Shown: one piece after another, positions 28,172-36,583 of the stretch
Numbering within the stretch: the stretch's first letter is position 1
Layout: each line of letters opens with the position of its first letter
DNA from: Aliiroseovarius sp. S1339
GTDB lineage: Bacteria; Pseudomonadota; Alphaproteobacteria; Rhodobacterales; Rhodobacteraceae
Reading direction: 5' to 3'
DNA: 64,000 nt
Assembly: GCF_023195695.1 (NCBI RefSeq)
Contig: NZ_JALPQG010000001.1
Coordinates: 434,001 to 498,000 of the forward strand
Made by a program: the position numbers and the translations under genes
The notes under the pieces: generated by a model
What the model saw: the letters and a program-made list of their open reading frames with translations, nothing else
Told to the model about the DNA's origin: nothing
Database searches by the model: none

Positions 28172-28690
28172 TTATCCTTCCAACATTCTTAGCAAAACTG
28201 TTTCGCCAACACCGCTCTGGACTGAGGCGATGATTACAAGCGCTATCTCCCACCAACCCATCTTCGAAAGAACCTGTTCATGCTTCTGGATCATCCGATC
28301 AAGTGCGGTGATTATAGGTTTACTCATCTCATGTGCTTGCGTAATTGCACCTTTGTTTTGCTCCAAAACTGCACGATCATCAGGCCCAAAGTGCAGCTTG
28401 GCTTTGTCATAAATCGCAAAAAACTCTGCGGTTTTGGGAGCGACTGAAAACAATTCGGCATTCCAAAGAGCTATATGTGTTTGAAGCCAGCGGACGTAGG
28501 ATGCATAGGCATTTCTCGCAAACGCAAAAGAAACCAATATAAGACCCAGGCCAACAATTCCCATCCGCCCGAAAAGTGCAGGCAAATGTTCATATATTGC
28601 GATAAGAGAAACAGTGCCCCACAGCGCAACTGCCACCAGTGGAGCAAAGCGTTTCCAACCAACTTGCCTAGCCGGATCTCTGAAAATCAA
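28172..28690 (-). CDS. Uncharacterised membrane protein embedded in the sarcosine oxidase operon
   Basis: 172 residues, starting at TTG 28690 inside the soxB stop (TTGA overlap) and ending 3 bases before soxD. I do not recognise the family. Three hydrophobic segments are visible: about 14-34 (LVAVALWGTVSLIAIY), 42-60 (MGIVGLGLILVSFAF) and 152-170 (IALVIIASVQSGVGETVLL); a helical, charged stretch lies between. Base use differs from its neighbours: two 60-base rows I counted have 25 and 28 G+C against 39 in a soxB row. That points to recent acquisition, yet the frame is intact and precisely coupled. A TTG start is uncertain. Confidence 0.65.
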   Translation of the reverse strand: MIFRDPARQVGWKRFAPLVAVALWGTVSLIAIYEHLPALFGRMGIVGLGLILVSFAFARNAYASYVRWLQTHIALWNAELFSVAPKTAEFFAIYDKAKLHFGPDDRAVLEQNKGAITQAHEMSKPIITALDRMIQKHEQVLSKMGWWEIALVIIASVQSGVGETVLLRMLEG

Positions 28691-29934
28691 TGAGCCACCC
28701 CCGCAGCCACGCTTTCATCAATGAAGCGTCCTTCAGTGAAGCGGTCCAAACCGAACTCGCTTGCCAGCGCGCCGGGTTCGCCCTTGGCGACAGTTTCGGC
28801 CATGGCCCAGCCCGATCCGGGGATCGATTTGAAGCCGCCGGTGCCCCAACCGCAGTTGATGAAGCAGTTGCCCAAGGGCGTCTTGCCGATGATGGGTGAG
28901 CGGTCGCCGGTCACGTCCACGATGCCGCCCCATTGGCGCAGCATTTTCAGGCGTGAGATGATTGGGAAGGTCTCGACCAAGGCCCGCACGGTTTCTTCCA
29001 CATGGTGGAACGATCCGCGCTGGGTGTAGTTGTTGTAACCGTCCGTGCCGCCACCGATGACCAGCTCACCCTTGTCGGACTGAGACATGTAGCCGTGCAC
29101 CGTGTTGGCCATGACCACCACGTCGATGCAGGGTTTGATCGGCTCGGACACCAGTGCTTGCAACGCCACGCTTTCCATCGGCAGACGGAAGCCCGCCATA
29201 TCGGCCAGATGGCTTGCGTTTCCGGCCACAAGCATGGCCAGCTTGTCGCAATCAATCTGACCCTGCGTGGTATCAACGCCCGTGACCTTGCCGCCCGACT
29301 GGCGCACCCCGGTCACTTCACATTTCTGGATGATGTCCATGCCCATGTCTGAACACGCACGCGCATAGCCCCAAGCCACCGCATCGTGACGCGCGGTGCC
29401 CGCACGGGCCTGCCACAGCGCACCCAGAACGGGATAGCGCGGGCCGTCGATGTTCATGATCGGCACGAGTTCCTTCACCCGCTGCGGCGAGATAAATTCA
29501 GTCGTCACACCCTGCAGCGCATTGGCGTGGGCCGTGCGCACATATCCGCGCACCTCGCTTTCGGTCTGGGCCAGCATCATGACGCCACGCGGGCTGAACA
29601 TGACGTTGTAGTTCAGGTCCTGGCTCATCGTCTCGTAAAGCGAGCGGGCTTTTTCATAGATCGCGGCAGAAGGGTCTTGCAGATAGTTCGACCGGATGAT
29701 CGTGGTGTTGCGGCCCGTATTGCCGCCGCCCAGCCAGCCCTTTTCGATGATCGCCACATTGGTGATCCCGAAATTCTTGCCCAGATAAAACGCCGTGGCC
29801 AACCCGTGGCCACCCGCGCCCACGATGACCACATCGTATTTCTTCTTCGGCTTGGGCGACGCCCACGCGCGCTCCCACCCCTGGTGATAACGCGCAGCCT
29901 CGCGCGCAATGGCAAATGCAGAATAACGTCGCAT
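28687..29934 (-). CDS. soxB: Sarcosine oxidase beta subunit
   Basis: 415 residues of the DAO/FAD-dependent amine oxidase fold. The FAD dinucleotide-binding motif VVIVGAGGHGLATAFYLG is near residues 36-53. ARHDAVAWGYARA contains the His in the region that carries covalent FMN in characterised heterotetrameric enzymes (family knowledge, not provable here). This subunit binds both flavins at its interface with alpha and oxidises sarcosine. ATG 29934 starts MRRYSAFAIAREA, a usual SoxB N-terminus. First gene of the operon soxB-X-soxD-soxA-soxG. Confidence 0.96.
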   Translation of the reverse strand: MRRYSAFAIAREAARYHQGWERAWASPKPKKKYDVVIVGAGGHGLATAFYLGKNFGITNVAIIEKGWLGGGNTGRNTTIIRSNYLQDPSAAIYEKARSLYETMSQDLNYNVMFSPRGVMMLAQTESEVRGYVRTAHANALQGVTTEFISPQRVKELVPIMNIDGPRYPVLGALWQARAGTARHDAVAWGYARACSDMGMDIIQKCEVTGVRQSGGKVTGVDTTQGQIDCDKLAMLVAGNASHLADMAGFRLPMESVALQALVSEPIKPCIDVVVMANTVHGYMSQSDKGELVIGGGTDGYNNYTQRGSFHHVEETVRALVETFPIISRLKMLRQWGGIVDVTGDRSPIIGKTPLGNCFINCGWGTGGFKSIPGSGWAMAETVAKGEPGALASEFGLDRFTEGRFIDESVAAGVAH

Positions 29935-30001
29935 GCGAATCCCCTCAGCTGGGCACACAGTTCATGTCGGTTTTACACGTCTTGCGACGTTGGCGGACGA
30001 T

Positions 30002-30021
30002 ATTCCAGCGTCATTTGGAAT
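30002..30021. promoter_or_regulatory. Palindrome upstream of the sarcosine oxidase operon
   Basis: Inverted repeat ATTCCA (30002-30007) - 8 bases - TGGAAT (30016-30021), 67 bases upstream of the soxB start and 129 before ccmI. It is a candidate operator for a dimeric regulator; the binding protein is unknown. Confidence 0.35.
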
Positions 30022-30150
30022 GAAAAAGGCGACATAGCGCGGAATTTACCGCCCCGCGCGGCATCGTGATTGTCGCACTTGACCTTTAAGGGTTTTGCCC
30101 GCCCGCGTTGCGCATTACATGGGGGGGTAACTTAAGCTCGCGGAGGGAAC

Positions 30151-31425
30151 ATGGTTTTCTGGCTGATCATCGGGGCGCTCACGCTCGTCACCATTTTGGT
30201 TCTGGCGCGGCAAATGTTGCGGCCCCACGACCTGTCTGCGCCCGCGGACGGCGAAACGGGTAAGTTAAGCTCGGACATGAAAGTTTATCGCGACCAACTC
30301 AGCGAGCTGGATCGTGACTTGGAACGTGGCACTGTGACCGCGCAAGAAGCCGACCGCGCCCGGATCGAGATTTCGCGACGCCTGCTTGAGGCCGACAAAA
30401 CCGCGCAAGCCAAAATCGTGCCTGCCGACGCCCCGGCTGGTGTCAGCCGCCTCGCCATGGCGCTGTCCGCCGGCGCAATCGCTTGTGGCGCCTTTGGGCT
30501 CTATTGGGTCATGGGCTCACCCGGCTATCAGGATCTTGGCCGCGAAAAACGGATCGCAATGAGCCAAGAGATGCGCGAAAGCCGTCCCAGCCAGGCTGAA
30601 GTCGAAGCCGACATGCCACCGTGGCCCGGGCCCCCTCCCGAAGCGCCTGAAGATTATCTTGCACTGATCAATAATCTGCGTGAAGCGGTCGCCAAAAAAC
30701 CCGATGACATCCGCGGTTTGGACCTATTGGCGCAGCACGAAGCCGCCCTTGGCAACATGGTGGCTGCGCGCGAGGCGATGAGCCAGTTGCTGGCAATCAA
30801 AGGGCAATCCGCGACCGCAGACGATTATGTCCGGCAAGCCGACCTGATGGTCAACGCGGCGGGCGGTTTTATCTCGCCCGAAGCCGAGGACATGTTGAAA
30901 AATGCCCTTGAGCGTGACCCACGTCACCAGTTGGCACGTTACTATACCGGGCTAATGTTTGCCCAAAACGGACGCCCCGACATGGGGTTCCGCCTGTGGC
31001 GCGGGCTGCTGGAAGAAGGCCCTGACACCGCCATCTGGTGGACGTCGGTGCGAACGCAAATCGGTAGCCTCGCGGCTCATGCTGGCGTCGACTACACCCC
31101 GCCCGATGCCGCGCCCCGACCCACGATGCCTGCCGCCCCCGGCCTGCCCGGCCCCAGCGCCGACGATGTCGACGCAGCCCAAGACATGAGCGAAGAAGAC
31201 CGCAACGCGATGATTCAAGGGATGATCGAACAGCTCTCGGAACGGCTGGCCACTGAAGGCGGCACGCCCGAGGAATGGGCCCGCCTGATCAGTGTGCTTG
31301 GCGTTGTTGGCGACACAGAACGCGCTGCGGCCATCTGGGGCGAGGCTCAGACCGTGTTTGCCGACACCCCCGATGCGCTGGCCACTGTGCGCGCCGCTGC
31401 CGAACAAGCCGGGGTCGCCTCGTGA
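30151..31425 (+). CDS. ccmI: c-type cytochrome biogenesis protein CcmI
   Basis: 424 residues. Two N-terminal transmembrane helices (FWLIIGALTLVTILVLA at about 3-19 and AMALSAGAIACGAFGLYWVMG at about 100-120) flank a cytoplasmic leucine-zipper-like segment (YRDQLSELDRDLERGTVT). The rest is periplasmic with TPR repeats (LAQHEAALGNMVAAREAMSQ and LARYYTGLMFAQNGRPDMG). CcmI holds apocytochrome c for the haem lyase complex. GGAGGG precedes the ATG. No other ccm gene is adjacent. The end overlaps ruvX by four bases. Confidence 0.93.
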   Translation: MVFWLIIGALTLVTILVLARQMLRPHDLSAPADGETGKLSSDMKVYRDQLSELDRDLERGTVTAQEADRARIEISRRLLEADKTAQAKIVPADAPAGVSRLAMALSAGAIACGAFGLYWVMGSPGYQDLGREKRIAMSQEMRESRPSQAEVEADMPPWPGPPPEAPEDYLALINNLREAVAKKPDDIRGLDLLAQHEAALGNMVAAREAMSQLLAIKGQSATADDYVRQADLMVNAAGGFISPEAEDMLKNALERDPRHQLARYYTGLMFAQNGRPDMGFRLWRGLLEEGPDTAIWWTSVRTQIGSLAAHAGVDYTPPDAAPRPTMPAAPGLPGPSADDVDAAQDMSEEDRNAMIQGMIEQLSERLATEGGTPEEWARLISVLGVVGDTERAAAIWGEAQTVFADTPDALATVRAAAEQAGVAS

Positions 31426-31886
31426 TCCATGAGACGGTCGAGGCCTTCGCCCAAGACCTGCCCCCAATGGCGGCGCTGGGTGGGTTGGATCTTGGCACGA
31501 AAACCATCGGCGTCGCGGTGTCTGATGGATTGCGTCAGGTTTCAACCCCGCTTGAGACCATCAAACGCAAGAAGTTCACCACGGACGCGGCCCGCTTGCT
31601 TGACATCATCGCGGATCGCCAGCTTGGCGGGTTGGTCCTTGGTCTGCCGCGCAACATGGACGGTAGCGAAGGGCCGCGCTGCCAATCCACCCGTGCTTTC
31701 GCCCGAAATCTGGAAAAGCTGGTCGACATCCCGATCACATTCTGGGACGAACGCCTGTCTACCGTCGCTGCCGAACGCGCCCTGCTAGAGGCGGATACGT
31801 CCCGAAAGCGTCGCGCAGAGGTGATCGACCATGTCGCCGCCGGGTATATCCTGCAAGGTGTGCTGGACCGAATGAGGCATCTGTAA
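31422..31886 (+). CDS. ruvX: Putative pre-16S rRNA nuclease / Holliday junction resolvase YqgF (RuvX)
   Basis: 154 residues with the RNase H-like motif GLDLGTKTIGVAVSD (catalytic Asp23) and the later VDIPITFWDERLSTVAAERAL with its DER acid, diagnostic of the YqgF family. Family members process the 5' end of 16S rRNA and may resolve recombination intermediates. I chose GTG 31422 because it forms a GTGA overlap with the ccmI stop and is preceded by GGGG; a later ATG at 31467 is possible. Its stop shares one base with the next ATG (TAATG). Confidence 0.92.
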   Translation: MIHETVEAFAQDLPPMAALGGLDLGTKTIGVAVSDGLRQVSTPLETIKRKKFTTDAARLLDIIADRQLGGLVLGLPRNMDGSEGPRCQSTRAFARNLEKLVDIPITFWDERLSTVAAERALLEADTSRKRRAEVIDHVAAGYILQGVLDRMRHL

Positions 31887-32119
31887 TGACCGACGACATC
31901 TGGAAACGCGACGAGGTGGAAAGCCCCTGCGTCAACGTCTGTGTCGTCCACCCCGTGGCACGCATTTGCACCGGATGCTTCCGCACGATCGAAGAAATCG
32001 GCGGATGGTCACGCCTGTCACCCGCCGCCCGACGGGCCGTGATGATCGACTTGCCAGACCGCAAAAACTTGCTGACCAAACGGCGAGGTGGACGCAAAGC
32101 GCGACTTGCGCAGGAATAA
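31886..32119 (+). CDS. DUF1289 domain protein
   Basis: 77 residues with four closely spaced cysteines, SPCVNVCVVHPVARICTGCFRT (split: Cys14, Cys18, Cys27, Cys30), followed by EEIGGWSRLS and a basic tail. This is the DUF1289 signature, thought to bind a metal or Fe-S centre. The start shares a base with the ruvX stop (TAATG), so it is the third gene of the ccmI-ruvX-DUF1289 chain. Function unknown. Confidence 0.88.
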   Translation: MTDDIWKRDEVESPCVNVCVVHPVARICTGCFRTIEEIGGWSRLSPAARRAVMIDLPDRKNLLTKRRGGRKARLAQE

Positions 32120-32187
32120 GCCTGCTCACCGCAACGTGACGCGACACAGTTGAGATTGCCGTTAGTCTTGGGGTGAAAGGAAGCCCC

Positions 32188-32571
32188 ATGCCCCACCCGA
32201 CCCATCTCGCGCTGTGCCTGACCGCCCTGTCTTTCGGATTTCCAGCACAGGCCGAAAACTGGAAAACCCGGCCAAACGACACCCGCCTAAGCGCTTCAGA
32301 GTTGTCCGACACTCTGACAGGACACACACTGACATACCATGATGGAGGCACCTCGGCGTTCGAAAAAGACGGGCATTACACTTATACCTATGGCGGCGGG
32401 GGAACATGGCTGGGGGAATATGTGATTGGCGCGGACAGTACGGCTTGCGTGACATTTGTCACCGGTATTTCACGCTGCGATCTTTACATAATGAATGGCA
32501 CCAGCCTGGTGGTCATCACCGAGGACGGGCTTCGGTTTCCGATCCAATCGGTCACGCCTAATGAGGAGTAG
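32188..32571 (+). CDS. Small secreted protein, unknown
   Basis: 127 residues with a signal peptide ending FPAQAENW and a beta-rich mature domain: SASELSDTLTGHTLTYHDGGTSAF, then a Tyr/Gly-rich strand region (YTYTYGGGGTW) and two cysteines (ACVTF and SRCDLY). AAAGGAAG precedes ATG 32188. I cannot assign a family with certainty; short proteins of this pattern occur in Rhodobacterales next to unrelated genes. Independent of the upstream chain (68-base gap). Confidence 0.7.
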   Translation: MPHPTHLALCLTALSFGFPAQAENWKTRPNDTRLSASELSDTLTGHTLTYHDGGTSAFEKDGHYTYTYGGGGTWLGEYVIGADSTACVTFVTGISRCDLYIMNGTSLVVITEDGLRFPIQSVTPNEE

Positions 32572-32991
32572 GCCCGAGTATAGGTCGGAAGAGGCCTCGG
32601 CCCTCGCACCTTCGGGGCTCACCCCAGGATATTTCGCGCCGGAAGAAACCCGCAGCAATCATCGGGATTCTGGGCCCGACGAACACAAGCTCGTGACGCT
32701 GCAACTGCAGCTTCATCGCCGTCGGCTGTATCCCACTTCATTTGCGCAGGACTTGGTTGCGATTTGGTGCTTCTTCTGGCCTGAAATATCTACCATGGCG
32801 CGCTGGCCAACACCCAGCTTAATCGTGAGCATGGGTAAAGCGCGTCTAGGCGCCAAATATCGGACGCTCTTTGCGAATGCGGTTTCAGCAGAGCAGCCGT
32901 TCGTCCCGCGCGCGACATAGTCGTCCTCCGAGCCCTCATTAACTTTCTTATGGGACAACTCTCCACCCAAAATAATCCGTTTCGAACCACA
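32572..32991. other. Gap of 420 bases, no supported gene
   Basis: The first part (32591-32648) is a GC-rich segment with the core GGGCTCACCCCAGGATATTT, which I believe recurs at gene ends in Rhodobacterales genomes (from memory). The remainder drops in GC content and carries only open frames lacking family features. No RNA gene or IS end was recognised. Confidence 0.6.
32591..32648. repeat. Probable dispersed gene-end repeat
   Basis: Segment ending GGGCTCACCCCAGGATATTTC, CGCCGGAAGAAA, starting 19 bases after a stop codon. I recognise the CCCCAGGATATTT core as a motif seen repeatedly in Roseobacter intergenic regions; only one copy is in this window, so this rests on memory. Confidence 0.35.
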
Positions 32992-33546
32992 TCAACCTTG
33001 CCGAGCCAGTAGCTTTCGCAGCTTCCGCGCGCGCGCTCGAACTGAAGCGGCTTCATCTAACTCTGCCGAACTCAAAGCAAGTCCGGAGGCATGTCTGTGC
33101 TTTGCGAACTTGATCCCAAGCTTCACTCTCGCATGTAGGCTCCATGCCCTCAGGAACGGGCGTGAATGGTCAGCTAGTTGTGCCGCCCACGCGATAAATC
33201 GATCTGCTTGAGCTGCTGTAAACTGAAACCCGTCAACGGATTGGCAAATATGGAGTTTTGCTTGCCACGATTGAAGATTTTCCAGCGAAGCGACAATCAG
33301 ATCAACCAAATCCGGTGCCAATTGAACACCGTCCTCAATTTCCGCCTTGAGTATCCAAGTCGCTCCGTCCGCGATGTTTGGTCTTGGGTCAAAACACAGA
33401 GGTATGAGGTCATCAAGGTAACCGTGTGCGTCTCGACTGGCAGCTCTCGCCTCTGACAATATTGAAATGGCAGTACCATCGAATTCTTGTATCCGAGACT
33501 CAAGACCAGATTGCATAACGTTCTTATAAAGCACTTCGCAACGCAT
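32992..33546 (-). CDS. Orphan alpha-helical (HEAT-like) protein
   Basis: 184 residues from ATG 33546. Largely helical, with segments like ADGATWILKAEIEDG and RPFLRAWSLHARVKLG that look like HEAT or ARM repeats, and a basic C-terminus (SVRARARKLRKLL). No signal peptide or membrane helix. GC content is lower than in flanking housekeeping genes (28 of 60 in one row counted), and a decayed transposase lies just beyond its start. Probably horizontally acquired. No function can be assigned; the frame may also be partly decayed since no clear ribosome site precedes it. Confidence 0.55.
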   Translation of the reverse strand: MRCEVLYKNVMQSGLESRIQEFDGTAISILSEARAASRDAHGYLDDLIPLCFDPRPNIADGATWILKAEIEDGVQLAPDLVDLIVASLENLQSWQAKLHICQSVDGFQFTAAQADRFIAWAAQLADHSRPFLRAWSLHARVKLGIKFAKHRHASGLALSSAELDEAASVRARARKLRKLLARQG

Positions 33547-33609
33547 TGACTATCAAAGACTGCATTGTCCGGCCCTCTCACCAGCTCATGCCTGCTCAGC
33601 GAACGGCAT

Positions 33610-33815
33610 ACCGCTTTGATCGTCGCGTGTTCCGGGCGGCTTTGCTTGATCCGCGTGACCTTGGCCGGATTGTCCCGGCGGCGACGCTAGGCCCGCAGCT
33701 TTCGGTTCAATCGGTTGCCAAAGCCGTAATCCATCCGACTTTAGCGCGAACACGGCCAGCATCCACGCATCAATCGCGTCTGTCTTGCGAACCCGGCCCA
33801 GGAAGCGCGCGAAAA
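33610..33815 (-). pseudogene. Remnant of an IS110-family transposase
   Basis: One frame encodes FARFLGRVRKTDAIDAWMLA, matching the IS110 DEDD-domain stretch (KTDxIDAxxLA). After PIEPK the homology moves to another frame, reading KLRA-stop-RRRRDNPAKV, which matches the IS110 LRxLxxRRxxL segment with an internal stop. Only about 70 codons of an approximately 330-codon gene survive, frameshifted, with both ends missing. It cannot be active. It marks a past insertion between the orphan gene and ispG. Confidence 0.65.
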
Positions 33816-33948
33816 GGCACGTCCGGGTGCCAGGCGCCTGATGCCAGACAGACTGTCTATCCTCAATCTGGCATTCGTCAGACCAGAGACAATGATAAAC
33901 GCATGATCTTATGGAGAATGCCAACGGATCGAGGGGGCCAAGTCCCCG

Positions 33949-35073
33949 TTATTCGGCCGCCTCGTCTGCCTGAGCATCAATCTCTGCCGCACGCTTTTCG
34001 ACAAGCCCGACGATATGGTCGACCATCTTTTCATTGTCGAGTTTGTGGTCCTGCTTCCCGGCCACGTAGACCATACCGGACCCAGCGCCGCCGCCGGTGA
34101 ACCCGACATCGGTCATCAAAGCCTCGCCCGGTCCGTTCACCACGCAGCCGATGATCGACAGGCTCATCGGCGTGTGGATATGGGCCAAACGTTCTTCCAG
34201 CGTTGCGACGGTCTTGATCACATCAAACCCCTGTCGCGCGCAGGACGGGCACGAGATAATGTTCACACCCCGGTGGCGAAGGCCTAGGCTTTTCAGAATT
34301 TCAAATCCAACTTTGACTTCTTCCACCGGATCGGCAGACAAGCTGACGCGGATCGTGTCCCCGATCCCGGCCCACAGAAGATTGCCCAGCCCGACGGCAC
34401 TTTTGATTGTGCCGGACACAAACCCGCCAGCCTCAGTTATGCCAAGATGGATCGGGGCGTCGGTCGCCTCGGCGATCCCGTGATAGGCGGCGGCGGACAG
34501 GAACACATCTGACGCTTTCACGCTGATTTTATAGTCGCGGAAGTCATTGTCTTCCAAAATGCGGATATGATCCAAGCCACTTTCCACCATCGCCTCAGGG
34601 CATGGCTCGCCGTATTTCTCAAGCAGGTGACGTTCCAGCGATCCGGCGTTCACGCCAATCCGGATTGAGCAGCCGTGGTCCTTCGCAGCCTTGATCACTT
34701 CACGCACCCGACCTTCATCACCGATATTGCCGGGATTAATGCGCAGACAGGCAGCACCCGCTTCGGCCGCTTCAATCGCGCGTTTGTAATGAAAATGGAT
34801 GTCGGCCACGATGGGCACTGGGCTTTCTGCGGTAATCTCTTTCAACGCTACCGTCGATCCCACGTCTGGGCACGATATACGTACGATATCCGCGCCAGCC
34901 TCGGCAGCGGCTTGAACCTGCGCCAGCGTGGCCTTCACGTCTGAGCTGTCGGTGTTGGTCATCGTCTGCACGGCAATCGGGGCATCGCCACCGACTGGTA
35001 CATTGCCCACCATCACCTGCCGCGACTTGCGACGTTCGATATCTCGCCATGGTCGGATCGGATTGTGGGACAT
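33949..35073 (-). CDS. ispG: 4-hydroxy-3-methylbut-2-en-1-yl diphosphate synthase IspG (GcpE)
   Basis: Iron-sulfur enzyme of the non-mevalonate isoprenoid pathway. 374 residues from ATG 35073. The N-terminal TIM barrel has [15 protein letters not shown] and RISCPDVGS; the 4Fe-4S ligands lie in [11 protein letters not shown] and [10 protein letters not shown] with the family spacing C-x2-C-x31-C (around 275-309). A GTG nine bases upstream is an alternative start. The RodZ-like gene lies 108 bases upstream on the same strand; the two are commonly neighbours in proteobacteria. Confidence 0.96.
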   Translation of the reverse strand: MSHNPIRPWRDIERRKSRQVMVGNVPVGGDAPIAVQTMTNTDSSDVKATLAQVQAAAEAGADIVRISCPDVGSTVALKEITAESPVPIVADIHFHYKRAIEAAEAGAACLRINPGNIGDEGRVREVIKAAKDHGCSIRIGVNAGSLERHLLEKYGEPCPEAMVESGLDHIRILEDNDFRDYKISVKASDVFLSAAAYHGIAEATDAPIHLGITEAGGFVSGTIKSAVGLGNLLWAGIGDTIRVSLSADPVEEVKVGFEILKSLGLRHRGVNIISCPSCARQGFDVIKTVATLEERLAHIHTPMSLSIIGCVVNGPGEALMTDVGFTGGGAGSGMVYVAGKQDHKLDNEKMVDHIVGLVEKRAAEIDAQADEAAE

Positions 35074-35181
35074 GGGGGTCACTCTTTTGCCGGTTTGTTC
35101 GGGGTTAGGGATAACGTGCGCAGGCAACGGCGACAAGCGCAACGGCGCGCCGCGCATCCCAAGTTTTCGTGAAAGGTGAAG

Positions 35182-36471
35182 TTACTGCGCCACGGTCAGT
35201 TCGGCCACATAGGTGGCCAGATCAGCATCGTTTGCCAGATCGGCGAGTGCGAAGGTTTCGGTCAGCGCATCTTGCGACAGCGCGATGTTCTTCACAACCG
35301 ATGGGCCATCGCCTGATGGACCATAGGCTGTGCCGTTGACCGCGAAGTAAATCGAACCGGCATTCCCGGTGCGCATGACGGGCGCTTGTTCGGTTTTTGG
35401 TAGGATGTAGTGTTCGCCAGCGTCCAAAATCTTTTCAAAAATAACTGTGCCGTCAGCGGACTTGATGCGTACCCAGGACGGGCGCACGGCAAAGACGGCC
35501 ACCTCGGCGGCCTCTGCCCCCAGCACCTGTACAGCGCGGGTTGTGTCTTCTATCGGGGCACCGGCAACCGGCGCGGTCAAATTCGTGGCGAAGCGCTGCG
35601 TATCGCGTGACGCGATGGAACTCGGTTTCGCAAAGCTGGGCGCAATCCCCAGATCGGGGCCAAGATCCGGCGCGCTGACACCGGCCAGAACACCAACCCT
35701 GGATGGATCTAAAGTCGAGATCGGCGCATCGCGATGGGTCAGCACCGGCACCTCCAGCGCTTGCGGCCGATACAGCCGGTCCAGCGCTTCGGCCGATGGG
35801 GGTTGGGACAGGCCAACGCCAGCTTGTGCCAATACTTCTGTATCGTTCACACCACGGTCAGACGGCCCCCCACCAACGTCCGGCAGTTCGGCCAGCACAC
35901 CGGGTGTTTGCTCAATGGGCGCGAAGTCGACACGTTGAATTTCTTGCAGCACCGACCAGCTGCCAAAGCCCAAAACGCCGATCAGCGCGGCAAGAACAGC
36001 GACAGAACCGACCGCCCCGGGTTCAATGCCGGCAAAGACGCTTTCGGTTTGCGGCACCCAGTTTGCGTTGGGGTTGGCCAGCGGATCGCCTGAGTGATCG
36101 GCGCGCTTGGACTGCTTGGATGACTTTTCGGACAAGGTGGACGCGCTAGGGGCCAGACCATGGGCCGTGGTAAACCCGCTTTCCGCGCAGAATGTGGCAT
36201 AGGCCCATTCTGGGTCCATCCCCAAATACCGGGCATAAGACCGAACATAACCGGCGATGAACCCCTGCGTTTCGAACGCAGCGACATCTGCGTTTTCGAT
36301 CGCAGCGATATAGGTGGCTTTAATTTTCAGTTCGCGCTGAACATCCAACAGCGATTTGCCCAGCGTGGCACGTTCGCCACGCATGACATCGCCTAGTCGG
36401 AGATCAAAGGAGTCATAGCCTGTTGGCTTCTCTTCTTCCTCGATCCGAGACGTGTTCCAACGCCCGATCAT
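35182..36471 (-). CDS. RodZ-like HTH and DUF4115 protein
   Basis: 429 residues. The N-terminal XRE-type HTH (GDVMRGERATLGKSLLDVQRELKIK... with YIAAIENADVAAFE, about 26-70) is followed by a disordered linker, one transmembrane helix (AVGSVAVLAALIGVLGFGSW, about 152-171), a long Pro/Ala/Ser periplasmic linker, and a C-terminal DUF4115 beta domain (SWVRIKSADGTVIFEKIL). This is RodZ architecture, a membrane adaptor linking MreB to wall elongation. The linker is longer than in E. coli RodZ (337 residues). Adjacent to ispG. Confidence 0.88.
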   Translation of the reverse strand: MIGRWNTSRIEEEEKPTGYDSFDLRLGDVMRGERATLGKSLLDVQRELKIKATYIAAIENADVAAFETQGFIAGYVRSYARYLGMDPEWAYATFCAESGFTTAHGLAPSASTLSEKSSKQSKRADHSGDPLANPNANWVPQTESVFAGIEPGAVGSVAVLAALIGVLGFGSWSVLQEIQRVDFAPIEQTPGVLAELPDVGGGPSDRGVNDTEVLAQAGVGLSQPPSAEALDRLYRPQALEVPVLTHRDAPISTLDPSRVGVLAGVSAPDLGPDLGIAPSFAKPSSIASRDTQRFATNLTAPVAGAPIEDTTRAVQVLGAEAAEVAVFAVRPSWVRIKSADGTVIFEKILDAGEHYILPKTEQAPVMRTGNAGSIYFAVNGTAYGPSGDGPSVVKNIALSQDALTETFALADLANDADLATYVAELTVAQ

Positions 36472-36583
36472 CCAGCTGCTCCTAGTGCCTCAAGTGTCCC
36501 AAAGAAGCTGACGATTCGCGTTCGTCACCTTCCCTAGTGGAAAAGTAACACATTCTCACAAAATGTGCAGTGCGTGATTGAGG

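Noticed and set aside
32495-32920. Plus-strand frame after the small secreted protein
   Set aside because: It overlaps the secreted protein gene in another frame and runs through the gene-end repeat; no ribosome site or conserved motif.
33546-34100. Plus-strand frame across the IS110 remnant
   Set aside because: It is the complement of the transposase fragment and the ispG end; no family features.
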